The position numbers and the translations under genes are program-made. This document shows, one piece after another, positions 11,990-25,079 of a stretch of 64,000 nt of DNA; position 1 is the stretch's first letter; each line of letters begins with the position of its first letter. The notes beneath the pieces are model-generated. The model searched no databases. It was not told the DNA's origin and worked only from the letters and a program-made list of their open reading frames with translations. This stretch comes from Cryptomeria japonica. Lineage: Eukaryota > Streptophyta > Pinopsida > Cupressales > Cupressaceae. The stretch is from positions 513,606,534 to 513,670,533 of the forward strand of contig NC_081415.1 in assembly GCF_030272615.1 (NCBI RefSeq). Reading direction: 5' to 3'.

Positions 11990-12716
11990 CATATGGAAAG
12001 CATGTGGACATCTTGTTTTGGTCTGGTTAATTGATTTTGGATTGGATTGAGCTGACTTTGGTAACACATTTCATGTTGCATGTTATGCGATTTTTAGGCC
12101 GACATGGAATTGATTTAATTTGATGATGCGGATATATTAATCTGATTAATATGATCATTTGACATGTTAATGGTGATATAGTAAGCATGTATGAGTGATT
12201 GTGGGCAATTTTACATGCGCAACGAAGAGATTTGTGCTTTGATATAATGTAGAATATCATGATAGAGCAGTGCGTTAGAACAGTGGAAGAAGACTCTTTT
12301 TGCTTAACTAGAATTGCATTTTGGCATTTGTAGATGCTATTCATCAGTTCAAACAATCAGTTATCATTTGTAATCAATTGTAGGATAGTGAGTCCTCCGG
12401 GGGTTGTATCCCTCTTCTTTGTAATTGAGTAGTGTGCTCTAGGCAATTTGGTTGAATGCATGTGCATTCTCCTTTTAATATTATTATACTCTTGATCACA
12501 GTATTACAATATTGTGGGTCTTAATCCCACAATTGTTTTTCCCTTAATAGGGTTTCCACATAAAAGACTTGGTGTTATGGTGTTGCTGATATTAGCTATG
12601 TGTTTCTGCACTTACCTTTCTTCATTTTCATAAAGTGGTTGTAAGATCAAGTTATTAAAGTTAAATTTTATGAACACTGATTCACCCCCCCTCTTAGTGT
12701 TCCATTTATTCCAACA
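11990..12716 (+). repeat. C1 3' LTR (left edge uncertain)
   Basis: The segment after the ORF has the layout of the C2 LTR end: GTTGTATCCCTCTTCTTTG, GCATGTGCATTCTCC, a GTGGG...CCCAC pair followed by TTTTTCCCTTAA, then CACCCCCCCTCTTAGTG and a terminal CCAACA at 12711-12716. The left border could not be fixed because the partner LTR is outside the window. Confidence 0.55.
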
Positions 12717-15700
12717 TACACATCCCTTAAGGATAAAGAGAAATATTGAGATGAGCTTAGTATGTTCATGTAATAAAATATGGATTCTTATTTTAAAATT
12801 ATACTTAACATTCATCATTTGCATCATAGCCTTCTTTGGTATTTGCATGAATCTTCTTATCATGGTAATATTTGTCAAACAAGAAGTACTCAAAAATTTG
12901 TTTCCAAGTCAACTTATCCAATTGTAAGCTTTTGATGTTCTACAAAGCATCTAGTATGGAAAAATATAAGTTGGTCCTATCATGGCCATATCTCCATGAT
13001 TACTGATAGCACTAATGACATCATGTCATAAATGCAAGCTAAAAAGATGTCAATACATCCAATTATTGAGTTGGAGATCCCTACTCTTCTTATGTAAGTT
13101 ACAGTCAACACAAAGATGTGAAAGATGTGACTTAGTTACCAAATTAATCTTCATGCCCAATGATTTTTATAACAATATTCTGGCATTTTCTAGTCATAGG
13201 TACACACTCACTCCTTCAAGAATAAATTTCCCCACATGCTTCTATGTGACTCAAATATTCTTTTCCTCTCCTATCATCCTCACCCCTACCATAACTTGTT
13301 TCAATGACTTTTTATCATGTAATGCTCTATCACCCTAGAAAATTTTTTAGATGCCTCCATATAGATCTAGGTTCTATTCTCACACCTACTCTTCAAATAT
13401 TCGTTGCTCCAATGTAGAGGCATAAACCTATTCTCATTACTAAATTCATAGTATTTTTTAATTCCAAAGTTTAATGAAGATTTAAATGGAATAGGGATAG
13501 GAAACTAATCTACTATAATACAAAATAAAACAAAAAACAATTCTTAATTGATGATTTTGTTGAAGTGCAACACACAAATATATAGGGATAAAATATGGTA
13601 TCAACTCCTACAATAGTTGTATAATAGCACAACTACATTGTAACTACCAACATAAAAAACTAAATTAAACTTATTTTAATAAAAAATGGATAAATTGATA
13701 GAGTAATTAGATTCTTGAGGCTCTAAGAAAAATAATCAAGTCAACAACCAAAGTGAAATCATAAGGATTTCAAACATTCTATAGAGGAAAGGAATTATAG
13801 ATGTGTTAGGAAATGTATATAGGCTCATTATGGTGCAAGAATTAGGTACCCAATTCTAATCAATAATGATGCCTTTGATATTTTGATACAACATAAAAAA
13901 CATATTTCATATGATTATGATATGGCCTACATATCGATGATGAGCATCAATATAATGGTAAGTATACACTACATCAATTCAAATCTATACAAATTCATCA
14001 CCTATAAATATATTATACCTTTCTTGAGTTTGTAATTTACCTCCAAAATGATCCATTTCTATATCAACCCACCAAAATGATGTAGGATTTTTTTTTTTAT
14101 ACATTGATAAATTTAGCATATACAATGCAAATGAATAGCCACTTTATTGGTGTGTGTAATAAGTTATATTTTTTTTCTTTATAATTTTATAATTCTTAGC
14201 ATTAAATAAGTAGTATTACAATTACAAGACCTTGGGAAAATTAAAATCTAGAATCATCTAGAATTGGTCAAGATATCTCTATTTCATTTCCACAAAAATT
14301 TTCCAATTCTTGATAAAACCTATTATAAAAATAGTAGTATTGAAAACATCATCAATCCATGTTCATTTTCATGTTACTATTCCTTATTTATTGATATTAA
14401 TCAACATATAATTACTATAATAATAAATATGACTACCCTACTACACACATATTTCCAAACCAAGTTGGAAATAAGTACAAGTTCATATAATATTCTTAAC
14501 CCAATATTACAAAATCTAATGAAATCCAAAATGAAAATAATGGTTATACAACTATAGGTTTATAGATTAGATAATATATAGTTTGCCCTTACATTATTAG
14601 ATTCCAAAAAAGAAAAAGAAAAAAACTAAAATGCAACAACATAGACTATGATATTAACCTTCCATGTATGGCTACTATTACTAAACATAAACTAGTAATA
14701 TAATCTTGTCACAAAATCTTGTTAAAAACATTTTTCAATGACCATACTAAGATTAGTTCGAGATTTAAATTTAATAATTAGAATTTTAGTAACAAAATAG
14801 ACTATAAAATATTTCACTTATTCCCCTAGAGAAAACCATATAAGCAATTGTTTTTAATAACAAAAAAATAAGTTAAAATTAAATTTTCATAACTCTTCTA
14901 TCTATAGGTTTCTCCATAATAGATTTTATAAGGAATATGGTAGGAAATAATAGTTTATTTCTTTTATAAGATTTTAAACCTTTAACACTATTAATATCAA
15001 ACAATGTTTTATATCCTTCGTTTTTCATTCACTACTTTTGTGATTTTTGAAATATCGTATGCCAAAAACTAGATAGCACCAAAAATACTAAATTGAGTGC
15101 AAATATAGACATAATGTTTTCAAATAGATATTATATTCAAAAGATAAATATGAATTTACAATGTAAATATATAAAATTCCATTATCACTTTAATTAAAAA
15201 TAGAATCCAAAATGTATGCTATCTCTTTCAACAAAATAACTAATATACATTTGAGCTCTCCATCTTAGATTTTGTAGGGCTTTGGTGCATATAGGTGAAA
15301 AAAATAAATTAGAACAAAAGGAAAAATGTCAAAGATTTCACTACCTTCTCAAAAAACCATGCTACATTCCTAGGCCAACAAATTGTTTTGATACCTTTAG
15401 CACTTCACCAACAATTAATGTTCAAACAATTTACAAATGATTACCAAATAAACTAGTTAGATGATTTTGTATTTAAATATTAAACCAAAAAAACAAATTA
15501 AAAAAGGAATTCAAATAGTTCAATTTGTATAGTAATTCAACTTTGAACTAGATATAATGCCACATTCAAATACTATTAAATGTCCATTAAACTCAACTAA
15601 GAACTAAGGACATGATACAAAATCCAAAATTAACACTTAAAGTACTCATTCCAATTCAAAACATATAACTCTTTTTCATACCATGCACCCGAGGGTTCCT

Positions 15701-17441
15701 TTTAATAATAATGTTATCTAAATTGTTAGTGTTCCCAACTAATTTCTTGATTATCTTTCTAAAGTAGCTATCTTTAATGCTCAAGACTCTAGAATTAGTG
15801 GCTAATGAAAAGGAGAAAATAGTTTTCTTTACTCTACATTTTTACTCTACATTTTAGGATCTACTAGGCCTAGGATGGTAATCCTTGTTTTGATATCTAA
15901 AATTTTAGTCCTTATATTTTGAGATATTGATTAAAAACAAAATTTTCTAAGAATTGTATAAGGTTTGAATGATTTTTACCACAAATATGATAAATCCTAA
16001 TAATTTATCCTATTCAACACCTTGAGAATATGAAACAACTTGAACATGCTAATGGAAAGGTATGATGTTTGTTTATATTTTAGGATTCTGGGAATCTAAG
16101 CTTTGGACTAGATAATAACCTCAAAGTGGTGCCTATCTAGGGCAATAAAGTTATACTTCACCTACAAGTGCCTTCTTCAAATAACCAAACTTCATATTTA
16201 GAGGACTAATGATAACATCACTACATTATAGTAATATGTCCAAGAAAGGGTGTCATTTGGATTTATTTTGAAGTATCCTTTAACAATCTACATATTTCCC
16301 CATATCTCATTTGAAGTATCTTTAATCTATTGCTTGAATAGATGCAATAAACATGATACACCATGTAGAAAATATATACTAAATAAGTTCATAAACCCTT
16401 AGTGTCTTCACTTAAAAGGAAAATGTTTCTATTCAAGGAGACAATTACAAATAACAAAGTATTTTTTGTCTAATCTTCAATCTCAATAGAAATTTGCCAT
16501 GGAAAATACAAAAATCTCATGCAAAAATAATTTTGTAACACTGAACCACACTTCTCTTTATTGAATATCTTCAAAATAATAAAACAGTAAACTAGATTCA
16601 ATCTAATTTCTTCAAAAATTAGATAATTAAAATATTTCAAATCTCTTACAATATTAGAAGTTCTTCCTTTTATAAGAAAAGTACAAAATATGTTTTGCTT
16701 AATTAAATCTAGAGAGGGTTCGAACCCTTACATAATAAATTGTCGGAAAAAAGAGAGGGATTTTGCAAGGGGTGAGACAACTAAAAATGTATAAAACTAG
16801 CACAAGACTTGAAGGATAGTCCAAGAGAAATCAACAAACAAAACCAAAACATAAAATAACCAATAAACTAGACTTAGAAACAAACATGCCAAACAAGAGC
16901 TTGATCCCAACTAGAGTAAGCTTGTTGAACACTACCAGATGTTGAGAGTGGGATTGAGTCAACATATATGAAAAATTAACCAAATTAAAAAGACTTAGCC
17001 ATAATCTTAAGTCAACAAATGTGCATGAAATTAAAGAACAAGAACAATAAATACATCCACATAAGAAAACCAGAATTTTTACATGAAAATCCAAACTAGG
17101 AAAACCATGGTGAGATTCAAACTCACAATATATATAACAAGTGTTTACAATAGTTTAGGCCATAGGACAAGGAGCTCACCTCTATATACTTGTAGTCTAA
17201 GGCCCATTGCCTTAGAGAAAGATACAAAAGAACTACTTGCACAATTGAAGAAAAACATTTAATGGCAAGATATAAAACATCCATTGAGATACAATAGGAA
17301 TAAAAGATTGAACTGCATAGAAGATTGGCATATATCACTATGTAGATAATAATTCATTGATTAATTTTTATCTTATTCAATCTAGATTGCAAACACATGG
17401 ACCAATGTTTCACTTTAAACTCACATCACATACACTACACT
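12717..17441. other. AT-rich stretch with no supported gene
   Basis: About 4.7 kb without a coding region I can support on either strand. ORFs here are short, AT-driven and lack known motifs. Between about 16800 and 17340 there is a weak resemblance to a minus-strand copia LTR: an ACCATGG-containing segment at 17100-17130, with a context like 58790-58830 in C3. Its edges cannot be set. Low-complexity A/T runs are common at 14600-15300. Confidence 0.5.
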
Positions 17442-18780
17442 TTTTGGACATTGTTGTTGCTAGTATATGTTGTTATCATTGATGTCAACATATTCTTGTG
17501 ATTTATTGCTCTGGTGATTGCAGATTGGTTTATTGCAATCATGTTCTGGTATATGGAATATTTCTAGTGTCATTACATCTTTATGTTTTGGTTTCAGTGA
17601 TCTAGAAAGATTAATTGATCATATCCTATGATCCAGTTTGTAGTTTGGGGATTTGTAGAGTTTAGTATTTCCTTCGGTATATTCTAGTGTGATTACATCT
17701 TGAGTTGAGTTTTTAGGATATTGTTTGGGATGGCGTTGTGTTTCTTCATTGCAGATCTTGGCTCTGCAAGTTATCTTTCTTCATGATAGTTGTTGATGTT
17801 TGAGTGTTCTTGAAGTCCAGATGTTGATCGATGAAGATTTGATAAGTGGTGTTGGTACAATCGTTACTGATGATTCTAACTTCTTATTGGTGTTTCCTAA
17901 TTAAGTCTTCTTTCTTTTGATGATCCGCACTAATTGTTGTGTGATTTTTTGGTGATTTTTTTGAATCGACGTTGTTCTTCATGTTATGTGGTATTTTTGG
18001 TGATGTAATGTGATATGGTTGATCTTGGCGATATTTTCGATGGTGTTGCATATTTGGAGACTTGATTTAGGTCCATTTTATATCATGTATATCATTATAT
18101 TGGTCTAGCTATCAATATTTGTATCGTGTGATGTAATTTTGTAATTAGTTGTTGAGGGTTTAGTTGACCTTGTTGTCAAGGTTGATGAAGTGTATAAATA
18201 GGTGGTATAGTCATGTAATTTATGTATGGAGGTTGTGTATGCATTATTAGAGAATGATGTATGTGTGAAAAACTAAAATCATCCTTCGGTATTATGATTG
18301 AGTAGAGATTGAAGTAATGTAGAGAAGACATATGTGCTTAACTGGAATTGTAATCAGACATTAGCAGATGTTGTTATTATAGTTCATTTGATTTTAGATT
18401 ATTGTCCAAAAATTTTGTAAGTTAGTTATACTTATTTGTAAGGTAATGAACCTTCCTTGAGGTTTGTAGCCTTCTAGGTTATCATATCTTTAGTTGTAAG
18501 CTCTGCACAGTGAGCTTGAATGCAAGTGCGTTCCCCATTGTAATATATTCACATATTACTGCATAGTATCATATTATTGTGGGTAGGTTCCCACCGTGGT
18601 TTTTCCCTTAACCAAGTTTTCCACATCAAAATCTTGGTGTTGTGTGTTGTGCTATCTATTTTCTTATCTTTGTTTTTGTTGCAATTTATTAGATTTGCAT
18701 TTGTGGTTAAGTTCAATAATCTGGTGAAAACTAATTCATGCCGCTCCCCTCTCATTTTTCCTTCATTATTGTTGTGAGTA
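17442..18780 (+). repeat. C2 5' LTR
   Basis: Direct repeat of 30441-31650 plus 58254-58376; shared stretches include CATTGATGTCAACATATTCT near 17476 and 30478. It starts TTTTGGACATTG (TGTTGGACATTG in the 3' copy, so the first G is lost) and ends just before the PBS. A TATAAATAGGTGG promoter-like motif lies at about 18193-18205, repeated at about 31195-31207 in the 3' LTR. The 5' copy preserves the uninterrupted site at which the 3' copy was hit by the CACTA transposon (18650-18665). Confidence 0.88.
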
Positions 18781-18782
18781 AT

Positions 18783-18794
18783 TAGTATCAGATC
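18783..18794 (+). other. C2 primer binding site
   Basis: TAGTATCAGATC differs from the initiator-Met tRNA primer site TGGTATCAGAGC at two positions and lies immediately inside the 5' LTR. Confidence 0.75.
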
Positions 18795-18836
18795 TAGATC
18801 CTCTGAAAGAAGCTTGACCTCTTGAGGTGATCTAGG

Positions 18837-19868
18837 TTGGCAGCTAGAAGTGGAAGCATTATCTTTAAGAAGGAGAGTTTGAGATTTTATGGAAGTAACT
18901 ATGCTATATGGAAGAATCAGATGGAGGTGCACTTGAGATGTCTTGGAGAGGATTACTGGAAGATTACTAAGAATGCCTATTATGTTCCTCAGAATGGACC
19001 AACTACTACTGATGAGATCAAGGAAGTTGAAAATAACATTAGAAAGAAGGAAGAATTGTTGAGTGCCCTAGATAATTTAGAGATGACTAATGTGATGGGA
19101 CTTCAATCTGCACATGAAATTTGGGAGAAGCTTGAAACCTTGTATGAAGGAAATAAACAAGTCAAAGTTGCTAAGTTGCAGAGTTTGAAAAGAAAGTATG
19201 AGATGTTGAGAATGGGAGAAGATGAGAACATAGATTCCTTTATGGCTAAGGTGAATGAACTTGTCTTAGGTATCAAATGTGCCAGTGGAACCCTTGAAGA
19301 AGATGAGATTGTTGGTAAAGTGTTGAGTTCATTGCTTCCTTCTTACAAACATAAGGTAGTTGTTATTGATGAGATCTAGAGTATGACTAATGTGACAAGA
19401 GACATGTTGGTTGGAAAGATTGTTGCATTTGAACTCAATGAGTTTGATGAATCACATGGAAAGTTTGAGACAACATTTAGAGCATCTATATATTTAAAGA
19501 AGAAATATGATCCTAATGAATGCAAAATTTTGAGATATGAAAGAGAGAGAAGAGAGATGGAAGAGAAAGAAAGAGAATTGGAGGAGCTTGAAGGACTGGT
19601 TGCTCAAATATTGCCTAAGGGAGATGGTAAGTATGATGGAAAATTACCTCTAAAATGTTTCTCTTGCAATAAGATAGGGCATTTTTCTTCTAGGTGCCTA
19701 GAGAGAATGTCTAAGTATGATAATAATGATAAATTTGATAAGCATGATAGGAATGATAGATATGAGAAGCATGAAAAGTATGATAAATCTTACAAGCCTA
19801 ACCATAAGTATAAGCATCAGAAGAACTATTATTATGCTATTGATGAAGGTGTTACAGATGAAGAATAA
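18837..19868 (+). pseudogene. C2 gag (UBN2-type) with CCHC knuckle
   Basis: The readable frame begins LAARSGSIIFKKESLRFYGS, then NYAIWKNQMEVHL and HEIWEKLETLYEGN, the hallmark pattern of copia gag (UBN2, Pfam PF14223), with helical repeats to residue 180. An in-frame TAG at 19377-19379 separates the second part, which has a highly charged helix (RERREMEEKERELEELEG) and the knuckle CFSCNKIGHFSSRC at about 19656-19697. A His/Lys/Asp/Tyr-rich tail follows. Only one stop interrupts some 340 residues, so gag is the best preserved C2 gene. It would form the virus-like particle and bind RNA. Confidence 0.85.
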
Positions 19869-19979
19869 GAAGGAGATGAAGTTGTATTTATTTCTATTAA
19901 AGAAGATGGACTAGTACCTTTGATTCCACAAGCTGCACTATCAAGGAGAAACCTCTAGCTGCTAAAGTTGAAGAGAAAG

Positions 19980-20193
19980 ATGAATGGGTAATTGACAACA
20001 GTTGTTCACATCATATGACCAGTGATAAAAAAAAAATGAATATGGAAAGATATGATGGCAAAATAGTAAGGTTTGGAGATGACAAAGCATGTTTAATCCG
20101 TGGTAGAGGTTCTATTTCCTTTGATGGTAAGCATAACAATAATGATGTCTTGTATGTTGAAGGTTTGAAGCATTTTATTTTAAGTGTTGGATA
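19980..20193 (+). pseudogene. C2 protease with altered active site
   Basis: The frame reads EWVIDNSCSHHMTSDKKK at about 19981-20034. Copia proteases normally have D-S-G-C-S-x-H-M here. In this copy the triad is D-N-S, so the catalytic D-(S/T)-G motif is lost. The downstream VRFGDDKACLIRGRGSISF and a VLYVEGLKHF-like segment fit the rest of the protease and linker. A TAG follows at 20192-20194. Confidence 0.75.
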
Positions 20194-20194
20194 G

Positions 20195-20982
20195 ATGGTA
20201 GACAAAGGTTATTATTTGCAATTCAAGAATGGAAAATGTAAGATCCTAAATGCCTACAGTATAGAAATTGTATTAGGAACTAAGACTAAAGGTAATCTCT
20301 TTCATTTGAATGTTGTTGAGAAAAGTTATTTGATTTATCACATTGATGAGAGTTGGTTGTGGCATAGGAGAATGTGTCATGCTAAATTTGATTCAATGAT
20401 TAAGATTAGTTCTGCACAAGTTGTTAGAGATTTTCCTAAAATTGTTAAGCCTACTAGCCTGATATGTAAGGAATGTCAAATAGGAAAGAAAACAAGAATT
20501 TCTTTCAAGAGTAAGTAGTATGCATTTGATGGATTGCTAGATCTTGTGCATACTGACCTATGTGGACCTAAAAAATGTTAGAAGTGTACAAGGTGATATA
20601 TATTTTTTGTTACTGATTGATGATTATTCCAGAATGATGTAGGTTGTCATTTTGAACGAGAAATCAGAAGCATTAGATAAATTCAAGATATTCAAAGAAA
20701 AGATTGAGACTAAGATAGGATTGAAGGTAAAATGTTTGAGATTGACAGAGGAGGAGAGTTTTCTTCTAGTGATTTTGATTGATTCTTTGAAAAGCATGGG
20801 ATTAGTAGACAATTATCTACTCCTAGAACCACACAATAGAATGGAGTTGATGAAAAAAAGAATAGGACTAGCTTGGATTCTGTAAGGACTATGCTGATTG
20901 AAGGGAATGTTTCAAAAATATATTGGAGAGAAGTTGTTGCCAATGTTGTTTAAGTATATAACTGAGTCAATATAAAAAGTGA
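20195..20982 (+). pseudogene. C2 integrase, 5' part, interrupted by S1
   Basis: 20195-20518 contains the pre-integrase zinc region: WLWHRRMCHAKFDSM, then ICKECQIGKKTRISF (the His/Cys pairs). The catalytic core follows in shifted frames: LDLVHTDLCGPKK (first Asp, about 20541-20575), the LLIDDYSRMM segment (20612-20640) and NGVDEKKNR near the third acidic residue (about 20840-20865). The coding sequence stops at IKSD (20970-20982), where the solo LTR S1 is inserted. It resumes at 28087 with GDTGKTLYELWFGHVPTG. Several stops and shifts are present. Confidence 0.82.
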
Positions 20983-21104
20983 TGTTGGGAAAATGGTGTC
21001 TCAACCTTGCATTTACATGAGGTTACTATTTATATTAGGTTTTCATTTGGGCACAAAATGGTGCAAAATTCTCCCCGAAGCTTGTGGTTGGATAGATAAG
21101 CATT

Positions 21105-21887
21105 TGAAGTAGTCACCAGCTAGGAGGGACCTCAAAGAGATTAGTCCAGACTGATCGGTAAGAGTAAACACAATGGAAACATAGGGACATGATGGAGGCA
21201 ATGAAGAAAAAATTGAATTATATCATGAAAACTGATTACAACCAACCAGTAACAACTAGGTTCTAGAAACAAGGTCACATGCCTACTAAAACATGCTCAA
21301 AATATAGAACAGGTCACAACCGGGACCTCAAATCTTAAGATCTATCTTCTATGCTCAGTCTAACTACTTGATCCCATTCTAATTCTCTATTATAATGTTT
21401 TACATGATCCAAATGAATTCATTCAGCCCAAAAAGGGGTCAAAAACTTAAGAACAAGACCTAACCTGCAAAACCCACAAGGTCGGCCTTCGTCAAAGAAA
21501 TTCCTTCATAAAATCCAAAGGATCAAGTGTAGATCATGATAAAAGGTCAGCTACATGCTGAGGAACATCAAAATCAATTCTCAGGCTCCTCAAGCTATGG
21601 AAGGGACCCGATAGATCACCAATGCAAATAGGTATAGGTAACCGATAACAAAAAACTATCTCAAAAACCAGTTGCAATAACTTGCCAAAAAATGATCCAA
21701 ATGTTCCATGGTTTGGGAATAAGGAATATCATCAAGTATTCAAGAAAAATATAATTCCACAGGTTCTAGTGAGCCAAATCTAGGACACATAGAAAGAAAT
21801 ATTGAAACTGCAAACATAAAGAAAAACAGAAAGGAAATATTTTTGGTTGATGCAAGATTGCTATGAACCGAGGATGCTCCTGCATCA
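21105..21887 (-). repeat. G3 3' LTR
   Basis: Direct repeat of 26562-27332. Plus-strand edges are TGAAGTAGTCACCAGC and GGATGCTCCTGCATCA, giving TGATGCAGG...CTTCA on the minus strand. Confidence 0.88.
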
Positions 21888-22019
21888 GACAGTTGAGGTT
21901 GTGGAAAAAAAGTGAGTCTCTCACTTTGCTAGGGTTGGAGGAAAACCAAGGCAGTCTACCTCTTCTTAAGAAATCCGATATGAATCTTTAACTGGTTTGT
22001 CCTTCCACTTCACAAGATA

Positions 22020-23225
22020 CTCCTTATACTGACTGCTCTAGGTACTATAACCAATCCAACTGTCCAAAATGTCTTCAATCTGATCTGGTTCCTTTCAGGG
22101 CAATTATTTCTTCAAGTCTGGAATATTGTCCTCACTGAATTCTGGTTCATGAAACTAATGAAGATCTACAATGTTAAACACAGGTCAAATACTCAAACCA
22201 TCTGGTAACTCCATTTCATATGCATTCCCAGAATTGAACCTTCTCAATATCCTACAAGGTCCAAACTTTCTCATTTGCACCTTGTTATAAGTTCCAACCG
22301 GGAATCTTTCTTTTCTCATATACATCATCACTTCATCACTAAATTCAAATTCCTTTTGTCTCCTCTTCTCATCTTCCTTTTCTTTATACTTGTTGTTCAT
22401 GTCCTCCTGATGTTTCTTAACTTGAATATGTAAGTCCTTCATGTGATCTACAAATTCTTCTACTTCTGAACTTCTCCAATCTTCACTGCTAATATCTCTT
22501 AATTCTAATATACCTCTAGAATTTACTACGGTAACAATATCAAAAGGTGTTCTTCCGGTAATCTTATTTACTGAATTATTGTAGGCAAAATTTTCTTGTG
22601 CAAGAATCAAATCCCAACTTCTAGTTTTATCTCCAACTAAACATCTCAATAGATTTCTCAACCTTTGGTTAAGTGCTCTTTTCTGTCCATCAGTCTCTAG
22701 ATGAAAAGTAGAACTAAACCTCAAAATTGTCTTCATCTTCTTCCAAAATGTTCTCCAAAAATAGCCAACAAACTTAGTTTCTCTATCTAAAACTATGCTC
22801 TTACGCAATCCATGCAATCTCACTACTTCCTTGAAAAATAGGTCTCCTATATGTAATGCATCTGATGTCTTCTTACAAGGTATGAAATGAGCCATCTTCA
22901 AGAATATATCCACTACCAAAAATATAGAATCATTCCCTCTTGATGTTTTAGGAAATCCAAGTAGGAAATCCATGCTTATATCCTCCCAAGGTCTTATGGG
23001 TACTGTCAAAGGTTTATACAATCCCACATTCTAACTACTATCATTTGCAACTTGACAAACACTACAACTTTGCACATATTTCCTAACATCCTTATGAATC
23101 TGGGGCCAAATGTAATGCTCACTCACTAATGCTATTGTTTTGTTAATGCCAAAATGTTGGGCTAATCCTCCACTGTGTTTCTCCTTTAGCAGATTCTCCC
23201 TCATATAACTCTTAGGTATGCACAA
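22020..23225 (-). pseudogene. G3 integrase and chromodomain
   Basis: The H-H-C-C zinc module ends in VQSCSVCQVANDSS (23031-23075), preceded by KEKHSGGLAQHFGINKT. A single frame of 280 codons (22185-23027) then carries the core: RPWEDISMDFLLGFPKT (first Asp), HGLRKSIVLDRETKF (second Asp), and an RTPFDIV-containing stretch. A C-terminal DNA-binding region follows (SDEVMMYMRKERFPVGTYNK, FGPCRILRRF). A chromodomain lies downstream in the same sense at about 22020-22060, read from EYLVKWKDKPVKDSYRISQ. The long frame is unusually intact for this window, but the zinc module and chromodomain are cut off by stops. Confidence 0.87.
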
Positions 23226-23357
23226 CTAAACTCCTATGAATAACATCCCATCCTGAATGAAGTGATCCAACCACTTGCTTCTATCTACCATAACTAATTC
23301 CCTACATGCTCTCCAAGGTTCTACAAAATCTAGGTCATCATCATACAAGGTCTTCAA

Positions 23358-24942
23358 TTAGTCAAATCCTAATACTGTCACTCTCATCTTTGTCAGTAAA
23401 TTCATTCTCCTATTCAATGCATCAACAACTTTGTTAGATTTACCACTTCTATGATTCAACACAAAGGTGTAACTCTGCAAAATTTCTACCCATCTCATAT
23501 GTTTCTGATTCAACTTACTCTGACTCTTCAAATATTTCAATGCTTGATGATCTGTATACAACACCAACTCCTTAGGCAACAGGTAATGTCTCCACTTCTT
23601 CAAGGATTGAACTATGGCATAAAACTCTTAATCTTACACTGAATATCTCTTCTAGGCATCATGCATTTTCTTGCTGAAATAAGCTATTGCTCTCCCTTCC
23701 TGACTCGAGAATGCTCCTATTTCAGTTCCACTTGCATCACAATCCACTTGAAATAATTTATTTAAATCTGGTAAAGCCAACACAGGATACTCAGTCACAT
23801 TTCATTTGAACAATTCAAAAATTTTGTTTTCTCTGATGGTCCACTTGAATTCCTTTTGATCTCCCATCATGGTCTCAGTCATAGGGTCACAAACTGAACT
23901 AAATTTCTGATGAACTTTCAGTAGAAACTATCCAATCCATGAAATGATCTTACCTCTTCAATTCTTTCCGATGTAGGCCACTCAAAAATTGCTTTTACTT
24001 TCTTAGGGTCCATCTTCAAATCATCCTCAGATATCACAAATACCAAATAGACTAATTCTTCCTTCATGAAAGTACACTTCTTAAGATTTATCAACAACTT
24101 TTCTTCCCTCAACCTCTACAAAACTTGTCTCAAATGCAACAAATGCTCCTCTTTTTTCTTACTTAAAATTGGAATATCATCCAAATATACAATAATAAAC
24201 TTACCCAAGAATTTCTTCTATACCTCATCAACCTCATGAAAGTAGTCGGTGTATTAGTTAACCCAAAAGGAATCACTAACCATTCACACAGTCCTTCATT
24301 TGTCTTGAATGTTGTCTTCCACTCATCTCCTTCTCTGATCTTGATCTCATGATATCCACTCTTCAAGTCTATATTGGTAAAGTATTTAGCTCCACTCAAA
24401 CAGTCCATTATGTCATCCACCCTAGGCAAATGAAACTAGTATTTCATTGTGATCTTGTTTCTTTCTTTGGAATTGATGCACATTCTCCACTCTACATTCT
24501 TCTTAGGTGATAATAGTGTTGGTATTGCACAAGGGCTCATACTTTCTCTAATCAAACATTTTTCCAATTGCTCCTGCACTTTTCTATTCAACTCTTCATT
24601 ATCTATCGATGTCATCTGGTGTGTAGCTTTGTTAGGCAAACTAGCTCTGGGAGCCAGATCCATGCAATGACTAATACTTCTCACAAGTGGCAATCTATCA
24701 AGCACATTATTTAAAATGATGCCTTCATATTCTATCAATAAAACTTTTTTCTCTTTTGGTTGTTCTTCTTCATGCTCTGGATTCTCAATCTTCTTAGAAA
24801 CTAAGGAAAAACACACATTCTCATGTCTCAATCCATCTAGGAGTTTCCTTCCATCCACCAAACAGATTCTACCATTTATATAGACTTCACTCTTCAAAGG
24901 TTCCTCCAAGGGCAACAAGGTTTGCTTAATCCCATTGGCCAC
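23358..24942 (-). pseudogene. G3 reverse transcriptase and RNase H
   Basis: The 24436-24942 frame is the linker and RT start (CAIPTLLSPKKNVEWRMCIN). 24163-24429 continues with [20 protein letters not shown] and [19 protein letters not shown]. The catalytic box is decayed to [11 protein letters not shown], so the YLDD pair is lost. 23918-24112 is the thumb/connection (LINLKKCTFMKEELVYLVFV). 23358-23603 holds RNase H with KKWRHYLLPKEL, YTDHQALKYL and VVDALNRR. Broken into at least four frames. Confidence 0.88.
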
Positions 24943-25079
24943 AATAGTTTATGCATTCTCCCTCCCATCATGTATTGCCTATTTATCAAACTACCAAGGT
25001 CTACCCAACAAAATATGACAAATATCCATAGGCATAATATCACACAAGACTTCATCATGATAATTCCCAATTTTCAATT

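Larger units (their letters stand above)
9299..12716 (+). mobile_element. C1: right part of a copia-type element, probably non-autonomous
   Basis: The sequence resumes at 9299 inside a gag frame, with no LTR before it, so G1/G2 landed inside C1 and the C1 left half is outside the window. Contents: gag C-terminal half with zinc knuckles (to about 10060), an unknown ORF (10475-11950), and a copia-style LTR end whose final CCAACA is at 12711-12716. No protease, integrase, RT or RNase H motif can be found between gag and LTR. The class is inferred from gag and LTR style. Confidence 0.6.

Noticed and set aside
12612-12927. Overlapping ORFs on both strands, possibly copia gag remnant
   Set aside because: A weak QLDKLTWKQIFEYF-like resemblance on the minus strand is not enough; AT-rich and without a zinc knuckle.
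16705-16725. GGGTTCGAACCC resembling a tRNA B box
   Set aside because: No A box, acceptor stem or anticodon arm can be placed around it; the 4-bp stem does not give a normal T arm.
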